The notes: generated by a model from the letters alone, not told the origin. DNA of 64,000 nucleotides from Aquilaria yunnanensis (GCA_039654915.1 JBDJPA010000011.1:1674001-1738000); one strand, 5' to 3'; shown: positions 1-11,649, counted from the first letter of the stretch. Numbers and translations are program-made.

Positions 1-104
1 TAATAATGTCATTAAATATTGGTTCAATTAATTTTTAGTAAAAAAAAAAAACCACAGGTGTTACCCTTTTTTATACTATAAGCCTGTGCTAAAAAAGTTC
101 CCGT

Positions 105-596
105 GGGTACTAAATGGACTCCACCAAGAGAGGGTTCCATTAAACTAAATATTGATGGTTCATCTAATTCAAATTCCAGTAAAGCTAGTGCTGATGGTCT
201 GATTAGAGATTCCAATGGAGAAGTTGGGAGTGAATCAGATCCAATACTGCCCGAGGGACTCTAACAAAGCTACAGATAGCTTGGCTAGATTAGCGTCTAA
301 TATGAGGGATTCCTTCATTTTGTTTGACAGATGCCTGGACCAGATCAGAGGCATTGTTTATGATGACGGCCCTCCGCTTCCAATCTGTAATAATCTGAAT
401 GTTAGGTCAGCTTATAGTGTAGCCTGGCCTTTGGCCTGATCCAGATAGAGTAGGTTTTCCTGGGTCAGGGAGTGTTGGTTCCTGCAGCCTCCCTTTAGAC
501 CCTGCTTTGCGGACAAAGTCCATTGACAAGGGCAAAAACATTCTGATGTAGTTTGTTTCTTTTAATGCATTTTGTATTCACAGAAAAAAAAAAAAA
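105..596 (+). pseudogene. LINE 3' remnant (RNase H domain plus poly-A tail)
   Basis: The plus strand encodes the start of a plant LINE RNase H domain (WTPPREGSIKLNIDGSS, from about 114). In another frame from 215 it encodes the end of the same domain (QIQYCPRDSNKATDSLARLA). The middle of the domain, with most catalytic residues, is missing, so there has been an internal deletion. About 150 bp of non-coding 3' sequence follows, ending in 13 A residues at 584-596, as expected for target-primed reverse transcription. In plant L1-type elements this domain lies at the C-terminus of the ORF2 polyprotein. The reverse transcriptase is not in the window. It is a dead fragment with no function inferred. 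Confidence 0.75.
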
Positions 597-827
597 CTAT
601 TGATTTATCAAGAAATCTCAAGTTCAATGGCTTATCTGCCGAGGAAGGGTAAAGGTTTCAAGTAAATTGGTTCAAATTGATCATCTCATGGGAAATTAAA
701 AACAGATCTAAAATGTTACAAAATGTGAAGTTAAGAAAGTGGTATGTTTTCAGATCTAGTGCAATAGCTATTTAATTGAGCTCAATGCAAAGTGGTACGA
801 TTGACTGATAATTTGACACAAATACTG

Positions 828-980
828 TGTTAAATAGGAAAATCCCACGTGACTAAGAAAATGGATTAAGTCAATGTTTTATATAGTGATAAGGCCTCTT
901 CACCTATTAAGTCAATAGTTTATATAGTAATGAGGTTTCTCCACCTATTATCAATTGGTTTTAGGTTGAATATTTTAATA
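828..980 (+). repeat. TRIM left LTR with internal 41-bp tandem duplication
   Basis: This repeat is 153 bp while its partner is 112 bp. The extra 41 bp is a tandem copy of the segment running from AAGTCAAT through TTATATAGT to CCACCTATT, so the left LTR has two TATATAGT boxes. The copies have diverged at several bases. Confidence 0.85.
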
Positions 981-1062
981 TGGTATCGGACTAGGATGGA
1001 AACCATTGCTGAAAAAAAAAACCCACGTAGTAAAGTCAAAACGGCCTACATGTAAGAGGACG

Positions 1063-1174
1063 TGTTAAGTGGAAAAATCCCATATAGCTAAGAAAATGGA
1101 TTAAGTCAATATTTTATATAGTGATGAGGCATCTCCACCTATTGCTAATTGATTTTTGGTTAGATGTTTTAACA
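1063..1174 (+). repeat. TRIM right LTR
   Basis: A 112-bp repeat with TGTTAA...TTAACA ends and one TATATAGT box. It matches the left LTR except for the 41-bp duplication and scattered substitutions. Confidence 0.85.
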
Positions 1175-1179
1175 TACTG

Positions 1180-1753
1180 TAAATATCAAAAAAATTTACA
1201 AGCTTTTCTCTTTTCAACCAATAAGTTAAACTAAATAAAATAAACAAGTAAAAACCAGAAACGACAAATGATAACACTGATAAGGAGTGGTACTTTTGAG
1301 GATGGAAAAAAAAGATGCATGTTTGGATGCGGCAAGATGCCAAGGAGATCACTAATTTGGTAACGATGTTAATTAAATGTAGAATCATAAAAGAAATTCT
1401 GAAAAATATACTTAGTCAGGGGCAGTAATTAGACAAAAATGGAACGGAATTTCAATTTAATTTGAATATTTAGATTAAAAAACTCGATTTAATTAATTCA
1501 CGATGCCTTTTGTGTATGGTAATTTTAGTGCACTTACCATTTATTTTTTCAGTGTATAGTGCGTTACCCAATTTTTACAGATGTATTATAGGCAGATACA
1601 TACCCCCCAGCCCCCTCTCTCTATCTCCTCGATAGCTTTCCTTTTGTCCTGAACATCCGAAACAAATCCACAAGCTTAAAACCCAAGTTAAATATTTCTT
1701 CATTCTCAAGAAAACAATCGGTTCTCCGTCTCCAAGGTACTAGCTACCTATAT
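1180..1753. other. Intergenic region and likely OSR-type promoter/leader
   Basis: This is AT-rich sequence without convincing coding. A TATA-like TATTATA lies at 1584-1590. After it comes a C/T-rich stretch (about 1603-1635) typical of plant 5' leaders, leading to the start codon at 1754. No other signal was seen. Confidence 0.4.
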
Positions 1754-1948
1754 ATGCTTGCCATGAGCTGTTTAGTTATGTTCTTCTTGGCCGTATGGGC
1801 CACGTTGCTGTTACTTCTGCCGCTGGCTCTGCCGTCGCTCCCGCCGCCTCCAGCTGTCCTCCTTGCGGTTCCGGTTCTCATCATGTTGGCGCTCGTTTTC
1901 CTCGCAGTTTCGTCCTCCAAGTTGCCCAATGAATCTGTCCCCGCTTAA
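1754..1948 (+). CDS. Small ARGOS/ORGAN SIZE RELATED (OSR)-type membrane protein
   Basis: This is a 64-residue intronless ORF. Its core has a hydrophobic helix (residues about 8-24), then a proline turn containing LPSLPPPPAVLL (about 26-37), then a second hydrophobic helix (about 38-52) and a short polar tail. A leucine-rich helix, an LPxLPPPP turn and a second helix are the signature of the plant OSR domain shared by ARGOS, ARGOS-LIKE and OSR1. These proteins promote organ growth and dampen ethylene response from ER or Golgi membranes. Known members have longer N-terminal tails. Upstream codons stay open to at least 1682 but contain no ATG, so the first ATG at 1754 is taken as the start. A TATA-like box and a C/T-rich leader lie upstream. 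Recognition rests on this short domain; the exact paralogue is not assigned. Confidence 0.75.
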   Translation: MLAMSCLVMFFLAVWATLLLLLPLALPSLPPPPAVLLAVPVLIMLALVFLAVSSSKLPNESVPA

Positions 1949-2109
1949 TACTTCTGTTTCACAATGTATATGAGTCTATATATGAATGCCAGTGTATATA
2001 TATTAGTTTAGCCGTATAGGCCATAGTAGTCTTATTTTTCTTCCCCGAGTCTTTTCTTTTTCAGTATTAATTACTTCTGTTGCTTATAGTTACGTGGTTT
2101 TGATCTTTC

Positions 2110-2308
2110 AGCGCTCGTTTGATAATGTTGCCAATTTTCTGTTTAAGTTTTGTATTTCAGAAAATCTTGTCTCTGTTTTATTTTCATATTTCCGAAATAA
2201 AAAAATTCACTAAAAACAATATGTTTTTCGGTTTAATTTTTTCTTTTCAAAAACTAAAACACAGGAAATTAAAAATAATAAATAAAAAAAACATTACCAA
2301 ACGGCGCT
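2110..2308. mobile_element. MITE with 20-bp terminal inverted repeats (hAT-like)
   Basis: The left end AGCGCTCGTTTGATAATGTT and the right end read in reverse, AGCGCCGTTTGGTAATGTT, are near-identical inverted repeats enclosing about 200 bp of AT-rich, non-coding DNA. Size and ends fit a hAT-derived MITE. No clear 8-bp target duplication was found, so the family is uncertain. Confidence 0.6.
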
Positions 2309-3060
2309 CTCAAATGTTTCAGTTTTTTGTTTTTGCGGGGTAATTGCTAATTTCTGTTCCAAGCGTTAAAAATAGGAGTAGGAATCCCATACGTTTCTAA
2401 GGTTTTTGGGTCGTCTTCTTAAAATTGACAAAATCAATTATCAATTTCCATTCCGACATCTACAAAACAGATGATCTACAATTGGTTATGAATGGTAACA
2501 AGTATGCAGTAAATAATATGAGGATAAATATCCTATCCACGGATAGTTGAAAAGAAAATTGTCACCATTATTTTTATTTGGAAACTTTTATAATCTGCTT
2601 AACTCTTTAACTTAACAGTGTCAAATTTTAACGATTAATATGACTATCAGTTTTACCAGAAAAATCCATTAGTTGTTCAGCCAACAGAAAACTTATTTGC
2701 AGTTTTTACTGGGAAAAAAAAAAGAAAGAAAAAAACCGGTTTTTGAAGCGAATGGTAAAAAAGAAATGAAAAATAAAAAATATATGAAATATAAAATCCA
2801 AAAGCAAGTTCTGACAGAATCATATGAGATATGAAATTCAAAAGTAATTTATGGCAACAAGTTGACATGGTAGATAATGGAAGTATCTAAACAAAAGTTT
2901 TAGTGGAAAACTTTTTCCACCGTGGGTGAAAAAGATATTTATCCATAATACAAACCGACAACTAATTGAGTTGAAACAAACAGCAATTTTCAGTTCCACC
3001 TCCAAAGCATAAACATTGAGATTGAAAAAATTATTTAATGATAAATTTTTCTGTTAGGGT
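2309..3060. other. Non-coding AT-rich stretch
   Basis: No convincing gene, RNA or repeat boundary was seen. Short possible frames here lack codon structure. Confidence 0.4.
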
Positions 3061-3074
3061 TAAAAAAACTATTA

Positions 3075-3137
3075 TAAATATTGATAATTTGTTCCAACTT
3101 ATAACACTAATTTTAAACAATACTCCCAAACAAAGCT
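3075..3137 (-). repeat. Single end of a MITE related to the one at 3878-4032
   Basis: Read on the minus strand, the segment begins GAGCTTTGTTTGGGAGTATT and continues into TTAAAATTAGTGTTATAAG. This closely resembles the terminal repeat of the MITE at 3878-4032. No matching opposite end was found, so it looks like a truncated copy. Confidence 0.4.
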
Positions 3138-3877
3138 CTAATCTTGGACTGATAGGCTGAATCTTAGTAGAGAATAGTCTAATTAACATTGGTATCTATA
3201 AAAGATACTCTGACAATCTATGAATGAACAATGACAGTCTTTATATGAGCCTTAGGTACGTGCTTCTCAAGTTAGGGGCTATGGGATGGAGTGACAACTG
3301 ACATATAGATGAGTGCCCTTATTTTGGATTACCAGACCTCACTAAGCCCTTTTGGAGTTCATCATTGTCTGGGTAATACGCTTTTGGGCTTACATATGGT
3401 TGTGAATCTAATGAGTCTATTCGGCCAATAGACCTCTCTTACGCCTATGGGCCTATAAGGCAGTTGATGGAGATTATATTTAAAAAAATAATTGCATCTT
3501 TTAAAAAGAAAAATGTTTCCTAAGACGTTTTTCCTGATCCTTTTTACTCCAATTGATTGGCTTGCAATGGCTATATGTGTCTTGGATTACTCTTAATTTG
3601 CTCGTTGACCGTTGTAAGCCAAAGGCTTTTCTTTATGTGTCTGAGTGTTACTCAATCCAAGAAGAAATGTTTTGACTCCTAGGGTAAAAGATCCAACGAT
3701 GGGTGAAAATCTCGTCACTTGGAGCAACTCAGCCTTAAGGTCCTGAATAGGTGCTTGAAAATGGAATAACAAAGGCTCGAAGCGCATTTCCAACATTGGG
3801 GCTGAGGTAAGGCAATAGCAACGAGAGGCATGTCCTTGTAACTGGAACAAAGGAGTGGTCGTTGATTACTTATGTGA

Positions 3878-4032
3878 GCTTCATTTGGGAATATGGTTAG
3901 CATTTAGCATTAGAGGTTGGAAAAACTATCAAACAGTAGCTTTCAGCATTAGAGATTTAGAAAAGTTATGACAACCGTTGATAATTTATTTTAACATTTA
4001 ACACTATTTTAGATACTATTCCCAAATGAAAC
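3878..4032. mobile_element. Short MITE with GTTTCATTTGGGAATA-type inverted ends
   Basis: GCTTCATTTGGGAATA at the left is matched in reverse by GTTTCATTTGGGAATA at the right, and similarity continues inward (AGCATTTAGCATT against AGTGTTAAATGTT). The element is about 155 bp and non-coding. No target duplication could be confirmed. Confidence 0.5.
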
Positions 4033-4191
4033 CTTGGCCATTGGTCAGACTTCCAACAATTAAATTGGGGGGTTGCTTCACAAATACCATTAAATGAATC
4101 AGGTTGCCAAATGAAACCTTGGCCATTGGTCAGACTTCCAACAATTAAATTGGGGGGTTGCTTCACCAATACCATTAAATGAATCAGGTTG
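4022..4191. repeat. 85-bp tandem duplication
   Basis: Two head-to-tail 85-bp copies (4022-4106 and 4107-4191) are almost identical; one visible difference is CTTCACAAAT against CTTCACCAAT. The first copy begins inside the right end of the neighbouring MITE, so the duplication came after that insertion. Confidence 0.85.
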
Positions 4192-5279
4192 AATTAGACC
4201 AAAGGAAATTATATTGAAATTGATCCCATATTGAATCTTACGCACTTCCGGATTTGTGAGCATTGAGTTTCAACTGAATGTCAAAGTAAAGTCCCTCAAA
4301 GAAGGCTGTGGTAGAACAAACAATCAATAACAATAATAGATTCATTGAAATGGGTAGGACTTCAATTCAGACCTCTCCATTGGCTTCATTGTTAACTATA
4401 TACATGAACATGGTGTGGATATGCAATTACAACCTGTTAAGTCCATTCCCCAAAGAAGTAGAGAGATGGCTACTAAACACTCAAACTGACACTAAGATGA
4501 TTCATTTGGGTTACTAATTTGGCTCTTCATTTATCATCAGATCAATCAATTGCCCATCTCTGTTCAGGGATCAACTCTAGGAAGGAAGTTTTCTTCTTGA
4601 AACATTATATATGATAACATCTTTTAAACGTTAAAGATCTCATAGTACAGCATAGGTGGAAAAAACTCATTGTCAATTTTTCACACTTTCAATTTAATAT
4701 ATAAAGAATATTTATCTTGGTTCTTGAGTAGAAAATGTATGGGTGGAGATTTATTCTACAATAATGCATGTCTATGTATAATTATAACAAGATAGTTAGA
4801 TTGTTTTATCTTGAGAGCGGAGTCATTAAGGTCACTGCATCGGGATGACATGAAACGTACAAAAGATAATGGATAGCCAAATGACTCATCCCAACTGATT
4901 CTAGATAATATAGTTATGTTTTAATATTTTTCTACCTATTTTGAACGTATAGAAAAATCATTAATCTTCACGCCATTAATACCTAAATTTGGTCTAAATT
5001 TCATAATTTCGATACTGGCAAGTTTTCTAATATTTTTATAGTACATGACCAACAATTATGAGATGTTTCACCGTCTACACTAGATGAAGATGGCATTCAC
5101 ATTAAATCCATAGTCCACACATATCCTCTTGACATCACAATTTGTTATTTAGGCTGTTATCAACAATAGATCCACATAGGGCACCAGGATACAAGACTAA
5201 TCTTTTTTCTAGATTATGTACTAGGTGTCTATAGTTTCCTACTAAGTGATCTCATCATTTTTCTTTTCCATTCAGAGCA
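4192..5279. other. Non-coding stretch
   Basis: AT-rich sequence with no gene, RNA or repeat boundary that can be supported. Confidence 0.4.
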
Positions 5280-6789
5280 CTCATGTATCATCGTAATCAT
5301 TTTGATGACTGCTATCAAGACCTTGAACTCCCAATTCCTTTTAATGAAGACCTCCTCCAGCATTCATCATGGTTTCTGCGGTGCTGGTCCTTGTCATTTT
5401 CATCGAGGGTCTAGTGCCCCCTTTTATTAGGAGTTGTATCTTGCAAATATTCTAAAAAATTTCCTTCCCTTATCGGTTCTTCTAGGAACACTTCTAACTC
5501 TTTATAATGTTATGTGTCATGCCCGTAGTCTTTATGCTAATGGTAGTATTTCCTATGAATCTTAGGAAATTTGCTAACAATTGGTCACAACCACTTGCTT
5601 ACCATATTCTCATGCTATAAAGAATAAGGAAAATTTTCCCCAGTATCTCTTAGAGGTGTAAAAACTAGGTTTGGGCCAGTTTCTCAAATTTTTTTAGGTA
5701 CGCTCCCTTTGCTTTAAGGATTAGTCTTTGCCTGACCATTTGCCCTCGTTCAAGAAATTTGCATCCTCCACTTGGATGTGCAAGGTTGTAGAACTTTTCC
5801 ATTCCTTGAGCAGGGTTCTCTTGTATCAACTAAAAGAAATAGGATTTTTTTGAAAGATTTCCTTTTTCAGGGCAAGCAATTTTACATTTGATTGTAAGTC
5901 TAAAATCTAGAGGGCTCTACGATTAAATAACCTTAAGTAGTCTCAGACGGGCTCATTATTCTCCTGTTTGACATCCAGGAGTTGGTCCACAATTTTGTCC
6001 CGGGGGAAACTTCTCATGAATTGGCATAAGAACCATTGGGATAGCTCATTGAATGAAACAAACTGTCACTTTTTAGTATCTTAAACCAAGTTGAAGTTGC
6101 ATAAAAAAGTTTGAGTTAAATGTCTTGCATATGAGGATGTCATTAGCTTCCTCAAGGTTCATCGTGGTGATTACCATGGTAAGTGGTTGATTAGACCATC
6201 ATACAAGTTGAACCTTTGACATCTAAAACCTTAGGGAGCTAGCACATAACAAATCTCATCCTTGAATGGTTGAAGTCGCATATAGTTGATATCAAGAAGT
6301 TGTCTGACAGCCTTCGACTCCTTCCTAAGCCATTCTTCTATCTCATTTGATCATCGAATGATAGTGCCTATGTTATTAGCCTTAGGCTCCTCAAGGGCTC
6401 TATCCTTTTTTCACTGATTTTCTTGCAGATTTATGGCCTCTTTTGATGTCGGGGGTCTACTAGTGCCCTTTGATAACTTTCTGTTCTATCCTCTAATAAC
6501 CAAATGGAGCTCTTCAGATTTTTTGTAGAAGTTGTTCACTCAAGTCCTTAAGTAATGAATGCTTGAGGGCATCAAATTAGTTATCAATTATAGGATTATG
6601 AGTTTTTCTCTTTGTCAGTTTCAAGGTATAGAAGGTAGATCAACCTCTCTATCAAGCCTTTGGGAATATTGGTTGTAGTTTTTTTTATACCAATAAAGGA
6701 ATAATGACCCACTCTTATTCTGGCATTATCTTGAACCTCATCACAAGTTTTAGTATGCAGGCATGTCATTCGTGTCTTAATTACTGTCA
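5280..6789 (-). pseudogene. Degenerate Ty3/gypsy gag (Tat-like), antisense
   Basis: The minus strand at about 5905-6035 reads FPRDKIVDQLLDVKQENNEP, then a stop, then DYLRLFNRRALQILDL. This matches the conserved part of plant retrotransposon gag proteins. Further on, at about 5411-5590, it reads HKDYGHDT and YKELEVFLEE, the familiar region around the gag zinc knuckle, with stops between. The reading frame is destroyed by many stops and frameshifts. The fragment lies just inside the primer-binding site and LTR at 6790-7546 and has the same orientation, so it belongs to that element. No protease or polymerase could be recognised to the left. Confidence 0.65.
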
Positions 6790-6807
6790 TTCCTACATAC
6801 ACCACCA
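6790..6807 (-). other. Degenerate retrotransposon primer-binding site
   Basis: On the minus strand, directly after the LTR end GAGAACAACA, lies TGGTGGTGTATGTAGGAA. It resembles the TGGCGTCGTCTGTGGGAA beside the 5' LTR of the gypsy element at 50619, suggesting a related Tat-like element. Confidence 0.55.
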
Positions 6808-7546
6808 TGTTGTTCTCCAGCCCAAATTGTTGGATAGATTATTAGGCTTAATAGATGGTTTAAGGGAGAATAAAACATGCAATCAAAGACAAGACTTTTC
6901 TAGAATTGAGACTAAGCCTTTTAGGTAAATTTTCCAAGTCTAAAAAGACCAACATACTTTGGGTTTTCACAAGATCCTGTTTATAGAACTAGTGCCTTCA
7001 GTTGAGAAAAAAATTCTCCTTTGATGGCATATCGATTGTTCATGTTAGTCGGCAAATTGCCATCTCCTTCATGTTCATCGGTTGTTCATCATTCATTTGT
7101 GTTTCATCAGTTGTTCGAACCCAAATTCCCTCATGTTCAAATGTTTGCTCGAGCAAAGGATAGAAGATAGAGGGACAGGGAGACAATTTTGGGATTAAAC
7201 TAGGATTAGGAATTGCAAAGATTAGAAAAAGTTTTGGGTAAGATGGGTTTACTTGAAAGTAAGGGTTAGGTTGTCAGATGAAGAAATTTGTGGGGCAAAT
7301 TTTCTGTAAAAAAGTTTAGGAGGGTTCGATTGTTTGCTCGAGCAAAGGATGGAAGACGGAAGGACAAGGAGACAATTTTAGGATTAAACTGGGACTAGGA
7401 GTTGCAAAGATTGGAAAAAGTTTTGGGTAGGATGTGTTTACTTGAGAGTAAGGTTTAGGTTGTTAGATGAAGAAGTTTGTGGGGCAAAGTTTCTATAAAA
7501 GAAGTTTATGGGGTAAATTTTGATGTTTTCCTTTTTTAGTCTAACA
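6808..7546 (-). repeat. 5' LTR of the reversed gypsy remnant
   Basis: On the minus strand the segment starts TGTTAGACTAAAAAAGG (at 7546) and ends AGAACAACA (at 6808), a TG...CA LTR of 739 bp followed by a primer-binding site and gag. It contains a 189-bp tandem duplication. No partner LTR was found further left, so the element is truncated. The outer boundary rests on the TG dinucleotide only. Confidence 0.5.
7142..7510. repeat. 189-bp tandem duplication carrying the palindrome TTTGCTCGAGCAAA
   Basis: Two adjacent, diverged copies start at 7142 and 7331, each opening TGTTTGCTCGAGCAAAGG. That string contains a perfect 14-bp palindrome. Differences between copies are mostly single substitutions. 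Confidence 0.8.
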
Positions 7547-7799
7547 GCGGCTCATGGTGTTAATTTTGTAAGAGAATAACTACAGGTATTTGAAAAATAA
7601 GAGAGACAAATATAGGTTTGACGGAACCTCAAGGGGGCTATTATAAGCCTCTTAGGTAGATGCTCGGTGAGTGAGGTAAGTTCATAAATCCCTATCTTAA
7701 ATACCTTAATTAAGGATGAATTAGCAAGATCAAGTAAGTTATTAAAGGTTCTTCTCTCACTTTTTCCAAAATCCATCCAAATTCATGATTCCTTAAATA

Positions 7800-9650
7800 A
7801 ATTAAAAGACTTTTGTGTTGCCCAAGTCAAGAGGAGCTTGTTTTGCTTGTTTTTCATGGTGTTGAAGCTCTTGGAAATGTTTTTTAGCTTGGGCAAGATT
7901 TTGGGCGAGAGGTAAGCTTATGTTCTTGATGATTTCATGTTTCTTAAGCTCAATTAAGCTTAGGTTTTGTTGGTTTGTGATAATTTGGTGCCATGAACAT
8001 TATATTGCTTTGGAACCTAGGAAACCTTAGTGGAGCTTTTGTGCTTGAAATTTGAAGCTTTTGGTGCTTGATGCTTGCTAATTCTTGTGCAATTAAAGTA
8101 AGAGATTTATGATTCATGCATATTTGATGTCATTCATAACTTGTTTGTGATAGAATTTAAGTATTTTTGTGAACTGTGTTAGTTAGTGGATGGTGATGAA
8201 AATGGTGGACTAGTGAGATTTTGATAATTTGTGTGGTGTTTATAAACACTATAGTATTGGTTTAAATAGTGCATTATGGCCTAGTGCATGTATACACACA
8301 AGTTTAAGGCAATTAGAGGCACACCTTGGGTCATTGGAAGGCATTGGAAGCCCCCAAAGTGCCGCAAAATCTTGAATTTTCTAGGCACAATAGGTTGGGG
8401 ATGCATCACCAAGCCCTCATGCAATAAATCAGAGTATTTTGTACTATGGCAACATTTTACCTATAACCTTTCGCATGGGTGTCTGATTGAGATGATTCAA
8501 GATTTCACGCGAAGCTAAAATCAAGGTTTACCATTTTCATGTTTTTGTAATGCTTAAATTGGCCCAGATTTAGCTTTATTTTTGTTCAAAATAAGGAGAT
8601 ATTTGGCCACAATACAGCACCATTAGTCAGGTTTAAGGTTTAGTACCATCAGGAGCCTAGCTGGGCCTTCAGGTTTGAGATCCCGATGTGAGAACCTTAG
8701 TGCACCTAGGTGGGTTACAAAGAACCTAATGAATGAATGCAACCATAGTCATTACCACTCCATTAAGATGAACAAAGTAATGGTAAATAGGTTTGTTCCT
8801 TATGTGAAGGTTTAGTGCACCTATAGCCTAAACAAGGTTCGAGGCACAAGTGGAAATCTAGTGCACTATTGGTAAAGTTTTGAGGTAGAAGCTTAGTACA
8901 CAAGTGACCTAGGCATATATAAGGACTTAAGGTACTATGTGGAGGCTTAGTATGCCTACTGAGTTCCTTGGAGCTCAAGCGAGGTGCATCTACCATGTTT
9001 ACCTGCATAACAATCAAGGGAATGTTATTTAGTGAGCTTCGCTTCCTAAGACATCAGCAAAGCCGATGTTTGCTAAAAATGACTTAAGGGCCAAAACTTG
9101 CTAGGCACAAGGTGACATTCGTGCAAGGGCTAAGAAGATTAGGGGTCCCAAGGGACTCGAATATATGCGCATATATTAGCTCTCAGACTACAAGCGTGTG
9201 CATTAGACTTCATATATTATATGTATATGTGTCCTAAGGATTTTTCTTACAGGTTTAAGGATCCCTTATTGAGAATCTTTGATTTTCACTCCTTTAGCTT
9301 TTGTTGTGCAAATTTTGAGTGTCGTTAGTCAATAACCCTTAAGGGTTATTGAGCTAGGGTCTCGAGCAGGTATATTATTTTTTTGAATCTTTATGATTCT
9401 AGTTTGTGGTTTACTCGTTGATTAAGTTATGGTGCAAACTACAATGGTTTATTTGGCCGACAGAGGCTAGTGAAGCACAATGGAGGGCTTATGGAGCTTG
9501 CCACTGAGAGTTTGCTCTAAGATAGGAGCTTAGTCGTGGATCTTAGTACTATAATTTTAGTGTCTAGTTTTCATACACTATTTGCCTCCAATATTCATGT
9601 TGAGTAGTGTACTCTAGAGTCGCTCTTTGGTGTGAACATAGTCTACTTTA
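7800..9650. repeat. Repetitive LTR-like non-coding block
   Basis: There is no coding sequence. Between about 8690 and 8960 a degenerate motif near TTAGTGCACCTA recurs at irregular spacing (for example TTAGTGCACCTA, CTAGTGCAC, TTAGTACAC, TTAGTATGCC), a texture often seen in long plant gypsy LTRs. An 18-bp palindrome centred on ATGCGCAT lies at 9160-9177. No TG/CA boundaries or target duplication were identified, so the LTR assignment is only inference. Confidence 0.3.
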
Positions 9651-11640
9651 TATAGATATTTGCACGCAATTGATTATGTGTAGTTAAATTCACATATACT
9701 TTGTATGCTTTGATTGCTTTGAAACTTAGATTTTAGTGGAAAGCCCAAACAACATTTTATGATTTATGTTTATGTTTTATAACTTGTCTTGTTATTTAAG
9801 TAAAAAACATACCCATGTATGACTTCATAGTAGGATTAATTAACTAGAAGCATAAAAGTTTTAACTAGTATGCACGTAATCAATTAGTCAATTATGACTA
9901 GTGTGGAACTAGTTCTCATAGGCTTCTTAGGCACGCTCACGATGAGGCCATATCAGGGGTTCTTGGTAACTTTCCCATTAAAAAAAAAACAAGGTCACAT
10001 ACGACTCAATCGTATACCGCCAAAAAAAAGTAAAATTCATTTGTGGTCCTTAATCTTTTCACATTGTCCTAAACGGCTCCCTAATCTTCATTTTATCCTC
10101 TTAAAATTCATAACCTCCATCTTTATGTCCCTAATGTGGTATTTCCACCAAATTTACAGTTAAAATTTAATGAAATTTTTTGGAAAATTCCAACTTTATT
10201 CTCCACATTTTCTTCCTCCCACTCAAATTACCCTTTAACCTGTAAATTTAACACGTCAACCTTCTCTTTCATTCATTGCAACTCCCTAGAAAAATCTATC
10301 TGCAGTTGCTACCTGCTTCTCACTTGATCTTTGCTGGCCTTCCCCCGCACCCACAGTCTGGTCCTCATACTCCTCCTTATCGCCATCATCACCACTTCAT
10401 TCACACCACCTGTCAATCCCTAGCTTATATCAGTTTCTTCTAAGACTAGGAAAAAAATCTATCTTAGCAAATGGAGTAATGAAGAAAGCGTATCAGGGCT
10501 TAGGGTTTAAGGTGCAATGAGTGTAGAGGAATGAGTATATATTTCTAGAATGTGGAGGAACAAATGTAAAAAGTACATGGCTTCATGGAGTACAAGTGAA
10601 TCTTGCCAAAGTCGGAGAACAAGAAACTGAAAGGTGAGTGGACCTAAAACAAAAATACTTCTGAAGACTTCTACAAAAGCTCCTTTTCACTACCTGATTT
10701 ACACTTGCAAAAGGAGAATATAAATTCCGACTGTTCGTTATAATGGTGGATAAATTGTGGTCATCCAAATCAGGTGAAGCTTACCGATTTAATTGGAGGT
10801 CTGTCTCATCACATCTAGACACACAGCCACACTTAATTCGTGATTATGACGCACTGTTGAATAATCACAGCCGACAACCCTATAGCCCGTATAATATAAG
10901 GGTCCATGTTAGAACAGTATCTGGAATATCGGACAATATTCAGGCCCATAATTGTGCAATTATATACGGGATTTGGGCTCTGAGGGATTAGACTTCTGAG
11001 CTTCTCCATATTGGGCTACGCAAATTGTGCCCGTAATCATTCAATTGTATTCAGGTGGAACCGTGACTTGTGAATTGGGCTCTTCCCTTGTACTTTAGAT
11101 ATGCAAATTGAGCTTACAGATGGAACCGTAATATAGGCTTGTCCTAGAAAAGGATTTTAAGCATCAATAGCCGATTCAAGACCTTTTTAAGGAGGGTACA
11201 TGAGCACTGTTATTTTCTGAGGTACATAAACAAGTGCTTACGATTGAAATAATCAAATATAGAACTCCCATATATGATATAATTATTAATAAAAAGTTTT
11301 CTTTTAAAGGAAAATTTAAGTAGTCAAACGACTACATCGCAATTGAGAAAATTACTATTGTGTCCACCGGCAGAACAGAAGTATGCCTTTATGAAATATA
11401 AAAGCAAAAGTGGCCTAGTAGTCTTGAACTTATATTTGTATTTATATACTCACCTTGTCGTTTACCTTATCTTGTGCTTAATTTTTCCTATGCTTGATAA
11501 GAAAAGTAAGCCGCAAAAAATTCCAATGTCTAGGTGGAAAGAAACATGAAAGTTAATGGGTAAGAATAGGACTTTGTCAATAAAAATTATTGTATAGAGA
11601 AAATAGTGACCCACTTTTTATATTTTTAAGGTAAAACAGA
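9651..11640. other. Non-coding stretch
   Basis: No supported gene was found. The segment near 10030-10130 (GTGGTCCTTAATC..., GTCCTAAACGG) resembles the arms of Mutator-like MITEs elsewhere in the window, but no inverted partner was found. Confidence 0.35.
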
Positions 11641-11649
11641 CTGACTTTT

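Larger units (their letters stand above)
828..1174 (+). mobile_element. TRIM (terminal-repeat retrotransposon in miniature), complete
   Basis: Two short direct repeats, both starting TGTTAA, lie at 828-980 and 1063-1174. The second ends TTTTAACA, the first in the mutated TTTTAATA. TGGTATCGGACTAGG follows the first repeat directly at 981 and resembles the usual initiator-Met tRNA primer-binding site TGGTATCAGAGC. A purine stretch (TAAGAGGACG) precedes the second repeat. The five bases TACTG occur directly before (823-827) and after (1175-1179) the element, a perfect target-site duplication. At 347 bp with no coding capacity this fits the TRIM class, which is mobilised in trans by autonomous LTR elements. 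Confidence 0.9.
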
